64,000 nt of DNA from an uncultured Christensenellaceae bacterium (GCA_910588425.1 CAJUPM010000011.1:1-64000); one strand, 5' to 3'; shown: positions 41,598-50,073, counted from the first letter of the stretch. Translations and numbers: made by a program. The notes: generated by a model from the letters alone, not told the origin.

Positions 41598-41975
41598 ATG
41601 GAGGATACGAGGATGACGGTGCAGCAATGTTATCAGGCAATGGGCTCAGATTATGAGGATGTGATGAGCAGGCTCAGGACGGATGAGCGGGTGAAAAAAT
41701 TCCTGCTCAAGGTGTCGAGCGATTCCAGCTATGCGCTGCTATGCAGTTCGCTGGAGCAAAAGGATATCTCCGAGGCTTTTTGGGTGGCGCATACGATAAA
41801 AGGCATCACCCAGAATCTCTCGCTGACAAAGCTCTATGCGTCCTCTGCGCAGCTTTGCGACGTGCTGCGGGATCGGCAGGAATATGGCGAGGATATCCAG
41901 CCTGCCTTTGAGGCAGTGGAAAAGGACTACGAGTTCACCATCGGCTGTGTTCAGCAGCTGGCGGAGAGCGTATAG
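41598..41975 (+). CDS. stand-alone histidine phosphotransfer (Hpt) domain protein
   Basis: 125 residues made of one Hpt helical bundle. The phosphorylatable His lies in VAHTIKGITQNLSL (His-x-x-Lys-Gly form, about residue 61). Hpt proteins relay phosphate between response-regulator domains. No histidine kinase or regulator is nearby, so the partners must lie elsewhere. I start at the ATG at 41598, with AGGAG seven bases ahead. Confidence 0.78.
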   Translation: MEDTRMTVQQCYQAMGSDYEDVMSRLRTDERVKKFLLKVSSDSSYALLCSSLEQKDISEAFWVAHTIKGITQNLSLTKLYASSAQLCDVLRDRQEYGEDIQPAFEAVEKDYEFTIGCVQQLAESV

Positions 41976-42106
41976 CTGAATTGGCCGGAAAAATGATTCA
42001 CCGTGATAAGCCGCAGAAGAGAAAGCGCGCGCTAAATTGGGGCGATAGGGCATGGTGCGAAAAAATGAAGCGAGCAGGGCGCCTTGCTCTGCCCTATGCC
42101 AAATAG

Positions 42107-42136
42107 AAAAAGACCCGCTTAAATAGCGGGTCTTTT
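42107..42136 (+). terminator. terminator after Hpt gene
   Basis: AAAAGACCCGC and GCGGGTCTTTT pair around seven bases about 130 nt beyond the Hpt stop. Confidence 0.8.
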
Positions 42137-42254
42137 GAGTAGAAGGCCAAACGCACCTTTTAAAAAGATAAATAAGGGGTTTGCATTTTGAAGCCTTGTT
42201 TAATACTTGCAAAATAGATTTTTTGTTTTTTGTAAAAGCGCCGCAGGCGCATAA

Positions 42255-42348
42255 CCGCAAAAAAGTGGTAGGCAAGCGGGGAATAAAAAACCGAGCAAGG
42301 GACGAGCGAACGTTTTTTATTCGAGAGCGAGGCCGAGCTTTTTTGCGG
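42255..42348. repeat. nested long inverted repeat
   Basis: The outer arms CCGCAAAAAA (42255-42264) and TTTTTTGCGG (42339-42348) are perfect 10-bp complements; inside, GAATAAAAAAC (42281-42291) and GTTTTTTATTC (42312-42322) form a perfect 11-bp stem. The intervening sequence repeats GAGCGA-type words. The rest of 42140-42429 holds no gene, only a GCGCC/GGCGC hairpin at 42236-42250 and an AAGCCCTCGGC stem at 42377-42405. Confidence 0.6.
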
Positions 42349-42429
42349 AAGAGGAGCGGCAACGGGGCGAACGTCAAAGCCCTCGGCATATTGCCGAGGG
42401 CTTTGTGTGCAGCGTAGTTTGCTGCGACG

Positions 42430-42506
42430 TGGCGTACCCGGGAGGATTCGAACCTCTGACCTTTGGAGTCGGAGTCCAACGCTCTATCCAGCTGAGCTAC
42501 GGGTAC
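42430..42506 (-). tRNA. tRNA-Arg (anticodon CCG)
   Basis: On the minus strand a 77-nt cloverleaf with an encoded CCA. The acceptor stem is GTACCCG/CGGGTAC, the D arm GCTC..GAGC, the anticodon arm TTGGA-CTCCGAC-TCCAA with anticodon CCG (reads CGG, Arg), and the T arm contains GTTCGAATCC. A promoter (TTGCCA, 17 nt, TAAGAT) lies at 42516-42544. Confidence 0.95.
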
Positions 42507-42515
42507 AACATGGAT

Positions 42516-42544
42516 ATCTTAGCACACTTTCCCCGCGTTGGCAA
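42516..42544 (-). promoter_or_regulatory. promoter for tRNA-Arg
   Basis: On the minus strand TTGCCA (42539-42544) and TAAGAT (42516-42521) are 17 nt apart, ten bases before the tRNA. Confidence 0.65.
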
Positions 42545-42753
42545 GACGGTGCGCGATGCAAATTTTCAAAATATATGGTAATATTATTAAAGGCAAAAAC
42601 AAAAATCTGCGCTCAAAGCGAGGGCTTTCCGGCCGAAAAGACCTTTCAAATCTTATCTTTTTGGAGTAAATTGTCCGGCCGAAAATGAAAACAGCGCAGG
42701 AAAGTCAAATCTTCAGCACATATGCTCAGCTGCCGGCAAAAGGAGAAAACTAC

Positions 42754-44490
42754 TTGATCAACGGAAAAACAGAAGGAATCAAACAAAATATACTGGATGA
42801 GCTGGAACTGCTCTATGAGGCGCAGTGCCCGCGCGGCGAATTTCTGACGCAGGAGCTGGCCGATGCGCTGGCAAAATACTCCTGCATGCTAAACCGGGAG
42901 ATCTCCATTTTTCTTTCCAGAAGCGGGAACGTGCTGGATATTTCCATCGGAAGCGAGGATAACGTCTCTCTGCCTGTGATGAGAAAGCGGCGGGGCACCC
43001 TGGGCCTTTCGGGCGTGCGCTGTATTCATACGCACCCGGGTGGCAGCTCGCACCTTTCGGATGTGGACGTCGGTACGCTGCTTTCCGCGCGGATGGACTG
43101 CATGGCGGCGCTGGCTGTTGCAGACGGCGTGCCCAAGAGCCTGTGCGCAGGATTTATCGGGGAGAGCTTGGGCGAGGCGGTTTTTGCAGGCCCGTTTTTC
43201 ATCCGCAGGCTGCCCAACCGTTTCTTGATGGAAGAGATTGAGCGGGCGACCCGCCGGGTGGCGGATCTCGTGCGCACCCAGGCCACGGAGGAGGAGACCG
43301 AGCGGGCGATTCTCGTGGGGTTAAGCTGCACGCAGGCAGAGATGGACGAGCTGGCGCTTTTGGCGCAGACGGCCGGCGCAGAGAGCGTCGCGCAGTTTGT
43401 GCAGGATCGGCCGCGGGAGAGAGGGCTCTATATTGGGCGGGGAAAAGTGAAGGAAATCTCCCTGGCGGTTTCTGCGCTGGAGGCAGACCTGGCTATTTTC
43501 AACGACGAGCTTTCTGCCATCGAGGCGCGCAACCTGGAAGAACAGCTGGGTGTCAAAATAGTGGATCGGACGACGCTGATTTTGGATATCTTTGCCCGCC
43601 GGGCCAAAACCCGGGAGGGACGGCTGCAAGTTGAACTGGCTCAGCTCAAATACAACCTGCCCCGGCTCATGGGAGAGGGCCTGGCGCTCTCCCGGCTGGG
43701 AGCGGGCATTGGGACTAGAGGCCCGGGCGAGAGCAAGCTGGAGATGGATCGCCGCAGAATCCGCCGGCGCATCTACGAGCTGGAAGGGGAGATCGAAAAG
43801 CTGGCGCTTCAGCGCGGCCTGCGCCGGGAACAGCGGGAGAAGAACAATGTCCCCGAAATCGCGCTGGTGGGCTACACCAACGCGGGCAAAAGCAGCCTGC
43901 TCAACGCCGTCTCGGATGCGGGCGTCTATGCGGAGGATCAGCTGTTTGCCACGCTGGATCCCGTAACGCGCAAGGTGCAGATGCCGTCCGGCAAGGAAAT
44001 GCTGTTTACGGATACCGTCGGGTTTATCCATAAGCTGCCGCACGATCTGGTCAGCGCATTCCGCTCGACGCTGGAAGAGGCAAACCGGGCGGATCTGCTG
44101 CTGCTTGTAACCGATCTTTCAAGCCCAGAGGCTGAAAAACAGTCGCAGGTTGTGCGGGAGGTCTTGGAGGAGCTTGGGGCAGGCGATAAGCCGGCGTTCC
44201 GCGTCTATAACAAGGCCGATTTGGTGCAGGATGTCCCGGAAAACACCCGGAGTGCCTTCTGCATTTCCGCCAAGACGGGGCAGGGTATCCCCGAGCTTTT
44301 GGCAGCGATCGAAGCCAGGCTTCAGCCTAAGATGGCCGAGGTGAGCCTGAAGCTTGGCTACCAGGAGGGGGCAAAGCTGGCGCAGCTGCAAAAATGCGCG
44401 GAGGAGATCCGGGTAGAATACGAGGAGCAGGGGATAAGCGTCTGGGCAAAACTGCCGGAGATCTGGGTAAAACGCATTCTGGGCCAGTAA
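42754..44490 (+). CDS. hflX: GTPase HflX with N-terminal JAMM-like domain
   Basis: 578 residues from a TTG at 42754, eight bases after AAAGGAG; an ATG at 42685 lacks a ribosome site. HflX splits stalled or hibernating ribosomes. The HflX domain (about 190-340) has GLYIGRGKVKEI and the glycine-rich GPGESKLEMDRRRIR; the G domain has GYTNAGKSSL (373-382), DTVGF and NKAD. The first 180 residues, absent from typical HflX of about 420, carry H92-T-H-P-x6-S-D-V-D105 and Glu49, a JAMM metalloprotease signature. Confidence 0.9.
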   Translation: MINGKTEGIKQNILDELELLYEAQCPRGEFLTQELADALAKYSCMLNREISIFLSRSGNVLDISIGSEDNVSLPVMRKRRGTLGLSGVRCIHTHPGGSSHLSDVDVGTLLSARMDCMAALAVADGVPKSLCAGFIGESLGEAVFAGPFFIRRLPNRFLMEEIERATRRVADLVRTQATEEETERAILVGLSCTQAEMDELALLAQTAGAESVAQFVQDRPRERGLYIGRGKVKEISLAVSALEADLAIFNDELSAIEARNLEEQLGVKIVDRTTLILDIFARRAKTREGRLQVELAQLKYNLPRLMGEGLALSRLGAGIGTRGPGESKLEMDRRRIRRRIYELEGEIEKLALQRGLRREQREKNNVPEIALVGYTNAGKSSLLNAVSDAGVYAEDQLFATLDPVTRKVQMPSGKEMLFTDTVGFIHKLPHDLVSAFRSTLEEANRADLLLLVTDLSSPEAEKQSQVVREVLEELGAGDKPAFRVYNKADLVQDVPENTRSAFCISAKTGQGIPELLAAIEARLQPKMAEVSLKLGYQEGAKLAQLQKCAEEIRVEYEEQGISVWAKLPEIWVKRILGQ

Positions 44491-44592
44491 TTTTGCACAA
44501 TATATTGATTTTTGCAGGGCGGGGTGCTACTCTTAAACCAAAGCCAAATATATCTAACATAGGATAATATGGCGAGGAGGTATTGTTTCTTT

Positions 44593-45393
44593 ATGTATGG
44601 AGATTATTATTACGACGGTGTCTGGACCGCGGCGGCTGGCATCGCAATCGTGCTGATTCTGATCGTTTTGGCACTGGTGGTTCTCTTTTATGTTTTTGCG
44701 GGAATTGGCCTGTATACCATGGGAAAACGCAGAGGAGTGCAGACGCCCTGGCTTGCCTGGCTGATTCCAAGCTTTGTGGTCGGCGCCATTGCAGACGACT
44801 ATGATGAGCGCACCAAGGGAAAATCCATGGGGCTGCGCTGGATTCTGCTGGGCCTGACCATCGGTAGCATCGTGCTGAACAATATCGGCATTGGCAGCGT
44901 CAGCCTTTATACTTACGGCAGATATGGCAGTGCTTACGGTGCAGGGAGCGGCATTGCGGTTCTGACTGGGATGATCATCAGCATTACGTTGCTGGTGTTC
45001 TCCTATATCGCTCTATATCGGATCTACAAATCTGCCAACCCGAACAGCGCGACGACCATGCTGGTTTTGTCCATCTTCTTCCCGGTCATCATCCCCTTTG
45101 TCATCTTTGGCCTGAGAAAGCGGGACGACGGCATGCCTTATGGCCAGCAGGGGCCGATGGGATATGCTCCTTACGGCGCCCAGCCGCCCTATTATGGGCA
45201 GAGCCAGTATCAGCCGTATCAGGGATATCAGAACCCGGCAGGCGGGTTTGCGCCGCAGGGCTATCAGCCGCCCATGCAGCAAAATCCGGGAGTGCCGTAT
45301 CCAGGCGGCACGCAATATCAGGGCAATCCCCAGACGCCAGCTCAGCCGCAGCAAAATGGGGCAGAGCAGGGAGAAGGCCCTTCTGAGCAGTAA
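44593..45393 (+). CDS. membrane protein with Gln/Pro/Tyr-rich tail
   Basis: 266 residues, family not recognised. Four to five hydrophobic segments (about 15-38, 52-70, 85-100, 118-145, 160-175) are followed by a disordered tail from about 190 made of repeated GYxPPYYGQ, QPYQGYQNP and similar units rich in Gln, Pro, Gly and Tyr. Such tails occur in Bacillota membrane proteins of unknown role. The ATG at 44593 is 12 bases after GAGGAGG; an upstream ATG at 44569 overlaps that site. A 15-bp terminator follows. Confidence 0.65.
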   Translation: MYGDYYYDGVWTAAAGIAIVLILIVLALVVLFYVFAGIGLYTMGKRRGVQTPWLAWLIPSFVVGAIADDYDERTKGKSMGLRWILLGLTIGSIVLNNIGIGSVSLYTYGRYGSAYGAGSGIAVLTGMIISITLLVFSYIALYRIYKSANPNSATTMLVLSIFFPVIIPFVIFGLRKRDDGMPYGQQGPMGYAPYGAQPPYYGQSQYQPYQGYQNPAGGFAPQGYQPPMQQNPGVPYPGGTQYQGNPQTPAQPQQNGAEQGEGPSEQ

Positions 45394-45405
45394 GGAAAAG
45401 TAAAG

Positions 45406-45439
45406 AGAGAAAAAGGCTGGGAAACCAGCCTTTTTCTCT
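45406..45439 (+). terminator. terminator after tailed membrane protein
   Basis: AGAGAAAAAGGCTGG and CCAGCCTTTTTCTCT form a perfect 15-bp stem with a GAAA loop. Confidence 0.88.
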
Positions 45440-45492
45440 GCTTGCCGATAGGAAGAGCGCGAAGGCAGAAAGACGAAAACACAGCATATGAA

Positions 45493-45522
45493 AAAAGGAT
45501 CTGCCGCAAGGCAGATCCTTTT
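45493..45522 (-). terminator. terminator after glyQS
   Basis: AAAAGGATCTGCC and GGCAGATCCTTTT pair around a GCAA loop; T run on the minus strand. Confidence 0.85.
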
Positions 45523-45537
45523 GATTTTGCTTCGGGC

Positions 45538-46926
45538 TTAGAAGCTCTCTTTCTCATCCAGGAAGGCCGGAAGATTCTCAATGGGCATGCGAACCTGCTC
45601 CATGGTATCCCGATCCCGGACGGTAACGCAGCCGTCATCCAGCGTCTCAAAATCGATGGTGATGCAGTAGGGCGTGCCGATCTCGTCCTGGCGGCGGTAG
45701 CGTTTGCCGATGCTGCCAGAGAGGTCGTAATCGACGTTATGGTGCTTTAAGAGCATCTCGTAGACTTCATCCGCCTTCTCAGAGAGCTTTTTCTGCAAGG
45801 GCAGAACTGCGGCTTTATAGGGCGCCAGGGCGGGATGCAGATGCAGGACCGTGCGCGTCTCGCCGTTCTCCAGCTGCTCTTCGTCGTAGGCTTCGCAGAG
45901 GAATGCCAGCGTGACGCGGTCGGCGCCCAGCGAGGGCTCGATGCAGTAGGGGACATACTTCTCATTGGTAATGGGATCCTGATAGGTGAAGTTCTCGCCC
46001 GAATGCTCCATATGCGCCTTGAGGTCGAAATCCGTGCGGTCTGCGATGCCCCAGAGCTCGCCCCAGCCGAACGGGAAGAGGTATTCGATATCCGTCGTGG
46101 CGTTGGAATAGTGCGAAAGCTCCTCGGGGGAGTGATCCCGCAGCTTGATGCTCTCCTCGGGCATACCCAGGCTGAGCAGGAAGTTCTTGCAGTAATCCTT
46201 CCAGAAATAGAACCACTCCATCTCCTCCTTGGGGTTGCAGAAGAACTCCAGCTCCATCTGCTCGAATTCCCGGGTGCGGAAGGTGAAGTTCCCGGGGGTG
46301 ATCTCGTTGCGGAAGGATTTGCCAACCTGCGCGATGCCCATGGGCATCTTGCGGCGGGTGCTGCGCAGCACATTTTTGAAGTTGACGAAAATGCCCTGGG
46401 CCGTCTCGGGGCGCAGGAAAATTTCCGAGGCGGTATCCTCGTTGACGCCCTGGAAGGTTTTAAACATCAGGTTGAATTTGCGGATGGGCGTGAAGTTGTT
46501 CTTGCCGCAGGTGGGGCAGGGGATATGCTCGGCGATGAACTCCTCCATCTGCTTGTTATCCATCGCGGCGACATCCAGATCAAGTTTATGCTCGAATACG
46601 TAGTCCTCGATGAGCTTATCCGCGCGGAAACGCTCGTGGCACTCTTTGCAGTCCATCAGCGGGTCGTTGAAGCCGCCCACATGCCCGGATGCGACCCAGG
46701 TTTCCGGGTTCATGAGAATGGCGCAGTCCAGGCCGACGTTATAGCGGCACTCGGTGACGAATTTGCGCCACCAGGCTTTTTTGACGTTGTTCTTGAACTC
46801 GACGCCCAACGGGCCGTAATCCCATGTATTGGCGAGGCCGCCGTAGATTTCCGAGCCGGGGAAAACAAAGCCTCTATTTTTCGCCAGCGCGACGACTTTA
46901 TCCATTGTTTTTTCGCTTCTCTGCAT
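45538..46926 (-). CDS. glyQS: glycyl-tRNA synthetase, homodimeric class II
   Basis: 462 residues that charge tRNA-Gly. It is the eukaryote/archaea-type single-chain form, not the two-subunit GlyQ+GlyS. Seen: FVFPGSEIYGGLANTWDYGPLG at the start, a Cys-x2-Cys insertion with CKECHERF and CPTCG, class II motif 2 FRNEITPGNFTFRTREFEQMELEFF, motif 3 PSLGADRVTLAFL, and the C-terminal anticodon domain from about 340. AGGAGG lies six bases before the ATG. A T-box leader upstream controls it. Confidence 0.96.
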   Translation of the reverse strand: MQRSEKTMDKVVALAKNRGFVFPGSEIYGGLANTWDYGPLGVEFKNNVKKAWWRKFVTECRYNVGLDCAILMNPETWVASGHVGGFNDPLMDCKECHERFRADKLIEDYVFEHKLDLDVAAMDNKQMEEFIAEHIPCPTCGKNNFTPIRKFNLMFKTFQGVNEDTASEIFLRPETAQGIFVNFKNVLRSTRRKMPMGIAQVGKSFRNEITPGNFTFRTREFEQMELEFFCNPKEEMEWFYFWKDYCKNFLLSLGMPEESIKLRDHSPEELSHYSNATTDIEYLFPFGWGELWGIADRTDFDLKAHMEHSGENFTYQDPITNEKYVPYCIEPSLGADRVTLAFLCEAYDEEQLENGETRTVLHLHPALAPYKAAVLPLQKKLSEKADEVYEMLLKHHNVDYDLSGSIGKRYRRQDEIGTPYCITIDFETLDDGCVTVRDRDTMEQVRMPIENLPAFLDEKESF

Positions 46927-46965
46927 ACCAAACCTCCTAAAATTCGTATTGATGTGCGTATAAAA

Positions 46966-47158
46966 TAAAAAAACCTTCAGCCTTATAGGGACGAAAGAAT
47001 CTCTTCCGTGGTTCCACCCTATTTGGCCAAAAGCCCACTTTCAAAAAAGGTCTCTATGGGCTGCCGATAGCAGCGCGCCAGCGCGGTTTGCACCATCCAC
47101 CGCGTCTCTTTGTTCTGGCCTTCTCTGCCGTTACGCCCAACCTGCGATATGCTCTTTT
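46966..47158 (-). promoter_or_regulatory. T-box leader of glyQS
   Basis: The conserved T-box AGGGTGGAACCACGG lies at 47006-47020 on the minus strand. The terminator CTTTCGTCC/GGCTGAAGG (46974-46997) is followed by a T run. In the antiterminator the T-box strand pairs with CCCTAT of the terminator. The upstream part holds the stem I region. Uncharged tRNA-Gly would allow read-through; the specifier was not resolved. Confidence 0.88.
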
Positions 47159-47164
47159 CCTTCT

Positions 47165-47193
47165 ATCATATAGAAAGGCAGGGGAAAAGTCAA
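47165..47193 (-). promoter_or_regulatory. promoter of the glyQS T-box transcript
   Basis: On the minus strand TTGACT (47188-47193) and TATGAT (47165-47170) are 17 nt apart. Confidence 0.75.
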
Positions 47194-47315
47194 TATTTGC
47201 GGGGCGGGAAAAAAGAAAGAAATTTTGAGAAAATTCGGCACAATTTTCTGCTTCCAACGTACTATACAGTAAGCTTTGAAAGCTCAAAATTATTCCGATT
47301 AGGAGGAACTTTACT

Positions 47316-47531
47316 ATGGGTTGTGGTTGTAACAATGGTTGTGGCGGTTTTGGTGGCAATAGCTGCTGGATTATCATCCTTCTGCTTCTGTGCTGCGGTG
47401 GCTGCGGCGAGAACGGCTTCGGCGGCGGCATGGATTGCTGCTGGATTATCATTCTGCTTCTGTGCTGCTGCGGCAATAGAAACAACAATAGCTGCGGTTG
47501 CCAGGAGAATAACTGCGGTTGCGGCTGCTAA
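47316..47531 (+). CDS. Cys/Gly-rich mini-protein with repeated hydrophobic core
   Basis: 71 residues built from two similar units: a Cys/Gly/Asn-rich stretch followed by CWIIILLLLCC (about 17-27) and CCWIIILLLCCC (about 41-52), ending in another Cys-rich tail. Relatives in Clostridia carry labels such as chorion class high-cysteine protein; their role is not known, and a sporulation or surface function is a guess. AGGAGG lies nine bases before the ATG. A TATACAGT box at 47263 could be a -10 but has no clear -35. Confidence 0.75.
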   Translation: MGCGCNNGCGGFGGNSCWIIILLLLCCGGCGENGFGGGMDCCWIIILLLCCCGNRNNNSCGCQENNCGCGC

Positions 47532-47575
47532 TTGAGAAGGGTTCGCCAAGAAACAAACGATGACATAGACGCTTA

Positions 47576-47621
47576 TGCGCAATAAAAAAGGAGCGGCATC
47601 TGCCGCTCTTTTTTTATTGCG
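47576..47621. terminator. 23-bp bidirectional terminator
   Basis: TGCGCAATAAAAAA.GAGCGGCA and its complement form a nearly perfect 23-bp stem (one G-T pair) between the mini-protein and the convergent VOC gene. The right arm reaches into the 3' end of the VOC gene. Confidence 0.85.
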
Positions 47622-48003
47622 CAAATTCGTTCAGCTCCAAAAGCTCGCCGTCCGGGCCGCGGAAGAAGGCCAGCCGAACGCCGTGATAGACGTTTGAAAT
47701 GCTGCGGGCAGCTCCCTCCATCTGGACGCCGTGCGCGCAAAGATGCGCGATGGCCGCATCCAGATCTGCGGTTTTCAGGCAGAGATGCTCAAAATGGCCA
47801 TCCTGCCGCGGCGCATAGTCTGGTTTTGCGATCAGCTCGATTTCGCAATCGCCGTTTCGAAGAAAACAGAGCACAGTTCCGTTTTCCAGGGGCGCTGTGC
47901 AGGTGATAGCAAAGCCTAAAATTTCCACATAGAATTTTTTTGAGCGCTCCAAATCGCGGACGTGCAGGCCGATATGGCTGAGCCCTAAAATAGGTTGAGA
48001 CAT
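47614..48003 (-). CDS. VOC family protein, glyoxalase-like
   Basis: 129 residues with two paired beta-alpha-beta units. The first metal ligand is in LSHIGLHVRDLERSKKFY, and FEHLCLKTADLDAAIAHL and GPDGELLELNEF supply the others in the usual His-Glu positions. It could be a lactoylglutathione lyase relative or another vicinal-oxygen-chelate enzyme; the substrate is not evident. It stands alone and converges on the mini-protein gene. Confidence 0.82.
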   Translation of the reverse strand: MSQPILGLSHIGLHVRDLERSKKFYVEILGFAITCTAPLENGTVLCFLRNGDCEIELIAKPDYAPRQDGHFEHLCLKTADLDAAIAHLCAHGVQMEGAARSISNVYHGVRLAFFRGPDGELLELNEFAQ

Positions 48004-48178
48004 GCCAGTTCTCCTTTCTAATTTATGGTAATTATAGCGAAAAAGCAGACGCCTGACTAGCCAGGCGGCGCAGAAATTAACAATTTTGTTGCGTCTTGAG
48101 CGGAAAGTTGTATTGAAAAGACTGGCCTAGGATGATATAATTGCAGAGTTAGATTTTGAGGTGAATGCGGAGGTCAAG

Positions 48179-49240
48179 ATGGCTCAAAGACAACCAAACC
48201 ATAATAATATACGGAGAAATACGGCGAAAAAAAGGAAGAGCAAATATCACGGCTGGATTCGCGGGCTTGCCATTCTGCTGGGCGTGATGGTGTGCGTCTG
48301 CGGCGGAACGCTGATCTGGGCTTATAACAAATACAAGAGCATCAAGGCCGATCCTTTCAGCACGCTGAAAAAGCCTTCGGTTACGGGCGTAACCGTTGTG
48401 GATAAAAACAATCAGGAACACGTCATGGAGGAGAAGATCGTCAACCTGCTCATCATGGGCCTGGATTCGGATAAAGAGCGGGAAAAGAAAAATATGGGCT
48501 GGCGGCCGGACGTGCTCATCCTCTGCTCGGTCAACTATGAGACTGGGACGATGACGATGATGTCTATCCCAAGAGACAGCAAAGTCAAGATGAACAAGCT
48601 GGATCCCAAAACCGGCGAAGTCAAAGGGACGACAGTCAAGAAAATCAACGAGTCGTTTGCCCAGGGCGGCGGCCCCAACGCATTCGGATACAAGAATACC
48701 GTGGACTGCGTCAAAGAGCTCATTTCCTGCGACGGCGCGTTCGATATTCCCATTGATTACTACATGTGCATGGATATGGACGGCATGGGCCCGCTGGCAG
48801 ACAGCATCGGGGGTGTTCCGGTTGTGCTGGACAGAGACCTCAGCACCATCGGCAAGAAGGGCGAAGAAGTTACCATTACCAGCGCCAATGTCGAAGAATA
48901 TCTGAAGAACCGCAAGAGCGGTGGCAACGACCAGGGCCGCGGCGCACGCCAGCAGACGTTCATCATCTCCTTTATCAAAAAAGTGCAGAGCATGGGCGCC
49001 GTCAAATCCGCGACCAAGCTCTACGATAAGCTCATCCAGTTTATCAAGACGGATATGACGCTGGAGGAGATTCTGGCATTCGCGCAGTTTGCCGATACCG
49101 GCTTCACGACGGATAAGATCACCCAGTGGCGCGTTCCTTCCACCACCAGTGATGATGGCCACTATTATGAACTGATCCATGAAGATGAGCTCTATGATTT
49201 TGTTTTGGAGCACTTCTATAATCCCAAGGAAGCGGATTAA
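48179..49240 (+). CDS. LytR-CpsA-Psr (LCP) family protein
   Basis: 353 residues: a short basic cytoplasmic N-terminus, one membrane span (about 22-43) and an extracellular LCP domain. Family motifs are present: LLIMGLDSD, MMSIPRDSKVKM, the DGMGPLADSIGGV loop, and RGARQQTFIISFIKK with the phosphate-binding arginines. LCP proteins attach wall teichoic acids or glycopolymers to peptidoglycan using lipid-linked precursors. The ATG at 48179 has GGAGG five bases ahead. A lipoprotein gene follows after 21 nt. Confidence 0.9.
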   Translation: MAQRQPNHNNIRRNTAKKRKSKYHGWIRGLAILLGVMVCVCGGTLIWAYNKYKSIKADPFSTLKKPSVTGVTVVDKNNQEHVMEEKIVNLLIMGLDSDKEREKKNMGWRPDVLILCSVNYETGTMTMMSIPRDSKVKMNKLDPKTGEVKGTTVKKINESFAQGGGPNAFGYKNTVDCVKELISCDGAFDIPIDYYMCMDMDGMGPLADSIGGVPVVLDRDLSTIGKKGEEVTITSANVEEYLKNRKSGGNDQGRGARQQTFIISFIKKVQSMGAVKSATKLYDKLIQFIKTDMTLEEILAFAQFADTGFTTDKITQWRVPSTTSDDGHYYELIHEDELYDFVLEHFYNPKEAD

Positions 49241-49261
49241 ACCAAGAATAAGGGGAAAAGA

Positions 49262-49747
49262 ATGAAAAAGAAAACGAGAATTACGGCGCTTTGCCTGATG
49301 CTTGCCCTAGCAGCGATGCTGCTGGTATCCTGCGGCGGCAGCGCTGGGCTGAAAAGGCTTGAGCCAAAAGAGGGCGTGGAGAAAGTGAAGCTAGAGGGCA
49401 GCTGCACGGCGGAAATTACGGGAGATACGCTGCGCATCGATTTTTCCAGCAACCTGCAGGAGGGCGCGGTTGTCAAATTCTCCGTGGACAGCTACGAGGG
49501 AAAAGAGCTGGCCTCCAAGGAGTATTCCGTCAGCGGGGAGAACATCTATGCGGAGTTTGCCGTTGATCCCGAGTGGGAAGGCGTTCTCTATGCGACAGTG
49601 CAGTGTTCGCCGCAGGTTGGCTCTCAGCCCAGCGAAGTGACGGATCTTTACGGGAACTACTTCCAGAATATCGACGGAGAGCACGTCATCTGGAATGACA
49701 AGAGCAATATCTTCCTCGTTCAGAGCGAGAAAATAAATTTGGGTTGA
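49262..49747 (+). CDS. lipoprotein of unknown function
   Basis: 161 residues with a lipoprotein signal: a basic start MKKKTRI, a hydrophobic core and the lipobox LLVSC (Cys about 24). The remainder looks like an all-beta extracellular domain, with VKLEGSCTAEITGDTLRIDFSSN and EYSVSGENIYAEFAV strands; I recognise no family. It directly follows the LCP gene and may act with it at the cell surface. A strong promoter for the next transcript overlaps its stop codon. Confidence 0.7.
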   Translation: MKKKTRITALCLMLALAAMLLVSCGGSAGLKRLEPKEGVEKVKLEGSCTAEITGDTLRIDFSSNLQEGAVVKFSVDSYEGKELASKEYSVSGENIYAEFAVDPEWEGVLYATVQCSPQVGSQPSEVTDLYGNYFQNIDGEHVIWNDKSNIFLVQSEKINLG

Positions 49748-49772
49748 CAATCAAACTTCCCTGTGCTATGAT
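49744..49772 (+). promoter_or_regulatory. promoter of the second T-box transcript
   Basis: A perfect TTGACA (49744-49749) and TATGAT (49767-49772) are 17 nt apart, overlapping the preceding stop codon. Confidence 0.8.
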
Positions 49773-49778
49773 AGCAAA

Positions 49779-50026
49779 AAAAGAAAAGCGCTGAAAAAGA
49801 AGGTCGCTTTGAGAGCAGATAGAGAGCCGCTGGTTGGTGGAAAGCGGTTGCAATGAGAGCAGACCAATCCCTTTGGAGCTGAGCCCTGAAAGAGCAGTAA
49901 GGGTCTCCGGATTGCCTCGTTACTGGCATAGGCTTGATAGAGCCAAAAAGAGTGGGCGCCGTGCGGCGTCAAATTGGGTGGTACCGCGAAAGTTTTCGTC
50001 CCTTGCATTTGCAAGGGACGTTTTTT
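49779..50026 (+). promoter_or_regulatory. T-box leader upstream of XRE-cupin and acyl-CoA ligase genes
   Basis: A full T-box: the AGAGAG and GGTGGAAA stem I elements (49827-49844), GGAGCTGAG..TGAAAG and AGTAAGGG (49876-49902), the conserved AATTGGGTGGTACCGCG (49972-49988) and a terminator CGTCCCTTGCA/TGCAAGGGACG with T run (49997-50026). The specifier is probably GCC or, if one base shifted, CCC; I could not fix it. No aminoacyl-tRNA synthetase follows. Confidence 0.85.
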
Positions 50027-50073
50027 ATTTCACAGCAGCGCGCGAGGCGCAGAACATGGAAGGAGAAACGGGC

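Noticed and set aside
42407..42688. Plus-strand reading frame with GVPGRIRTSDLWSR
   Set aside because: It is the antisense reading of tRNA-Arg, a well-known spurious translation seen across many databases.
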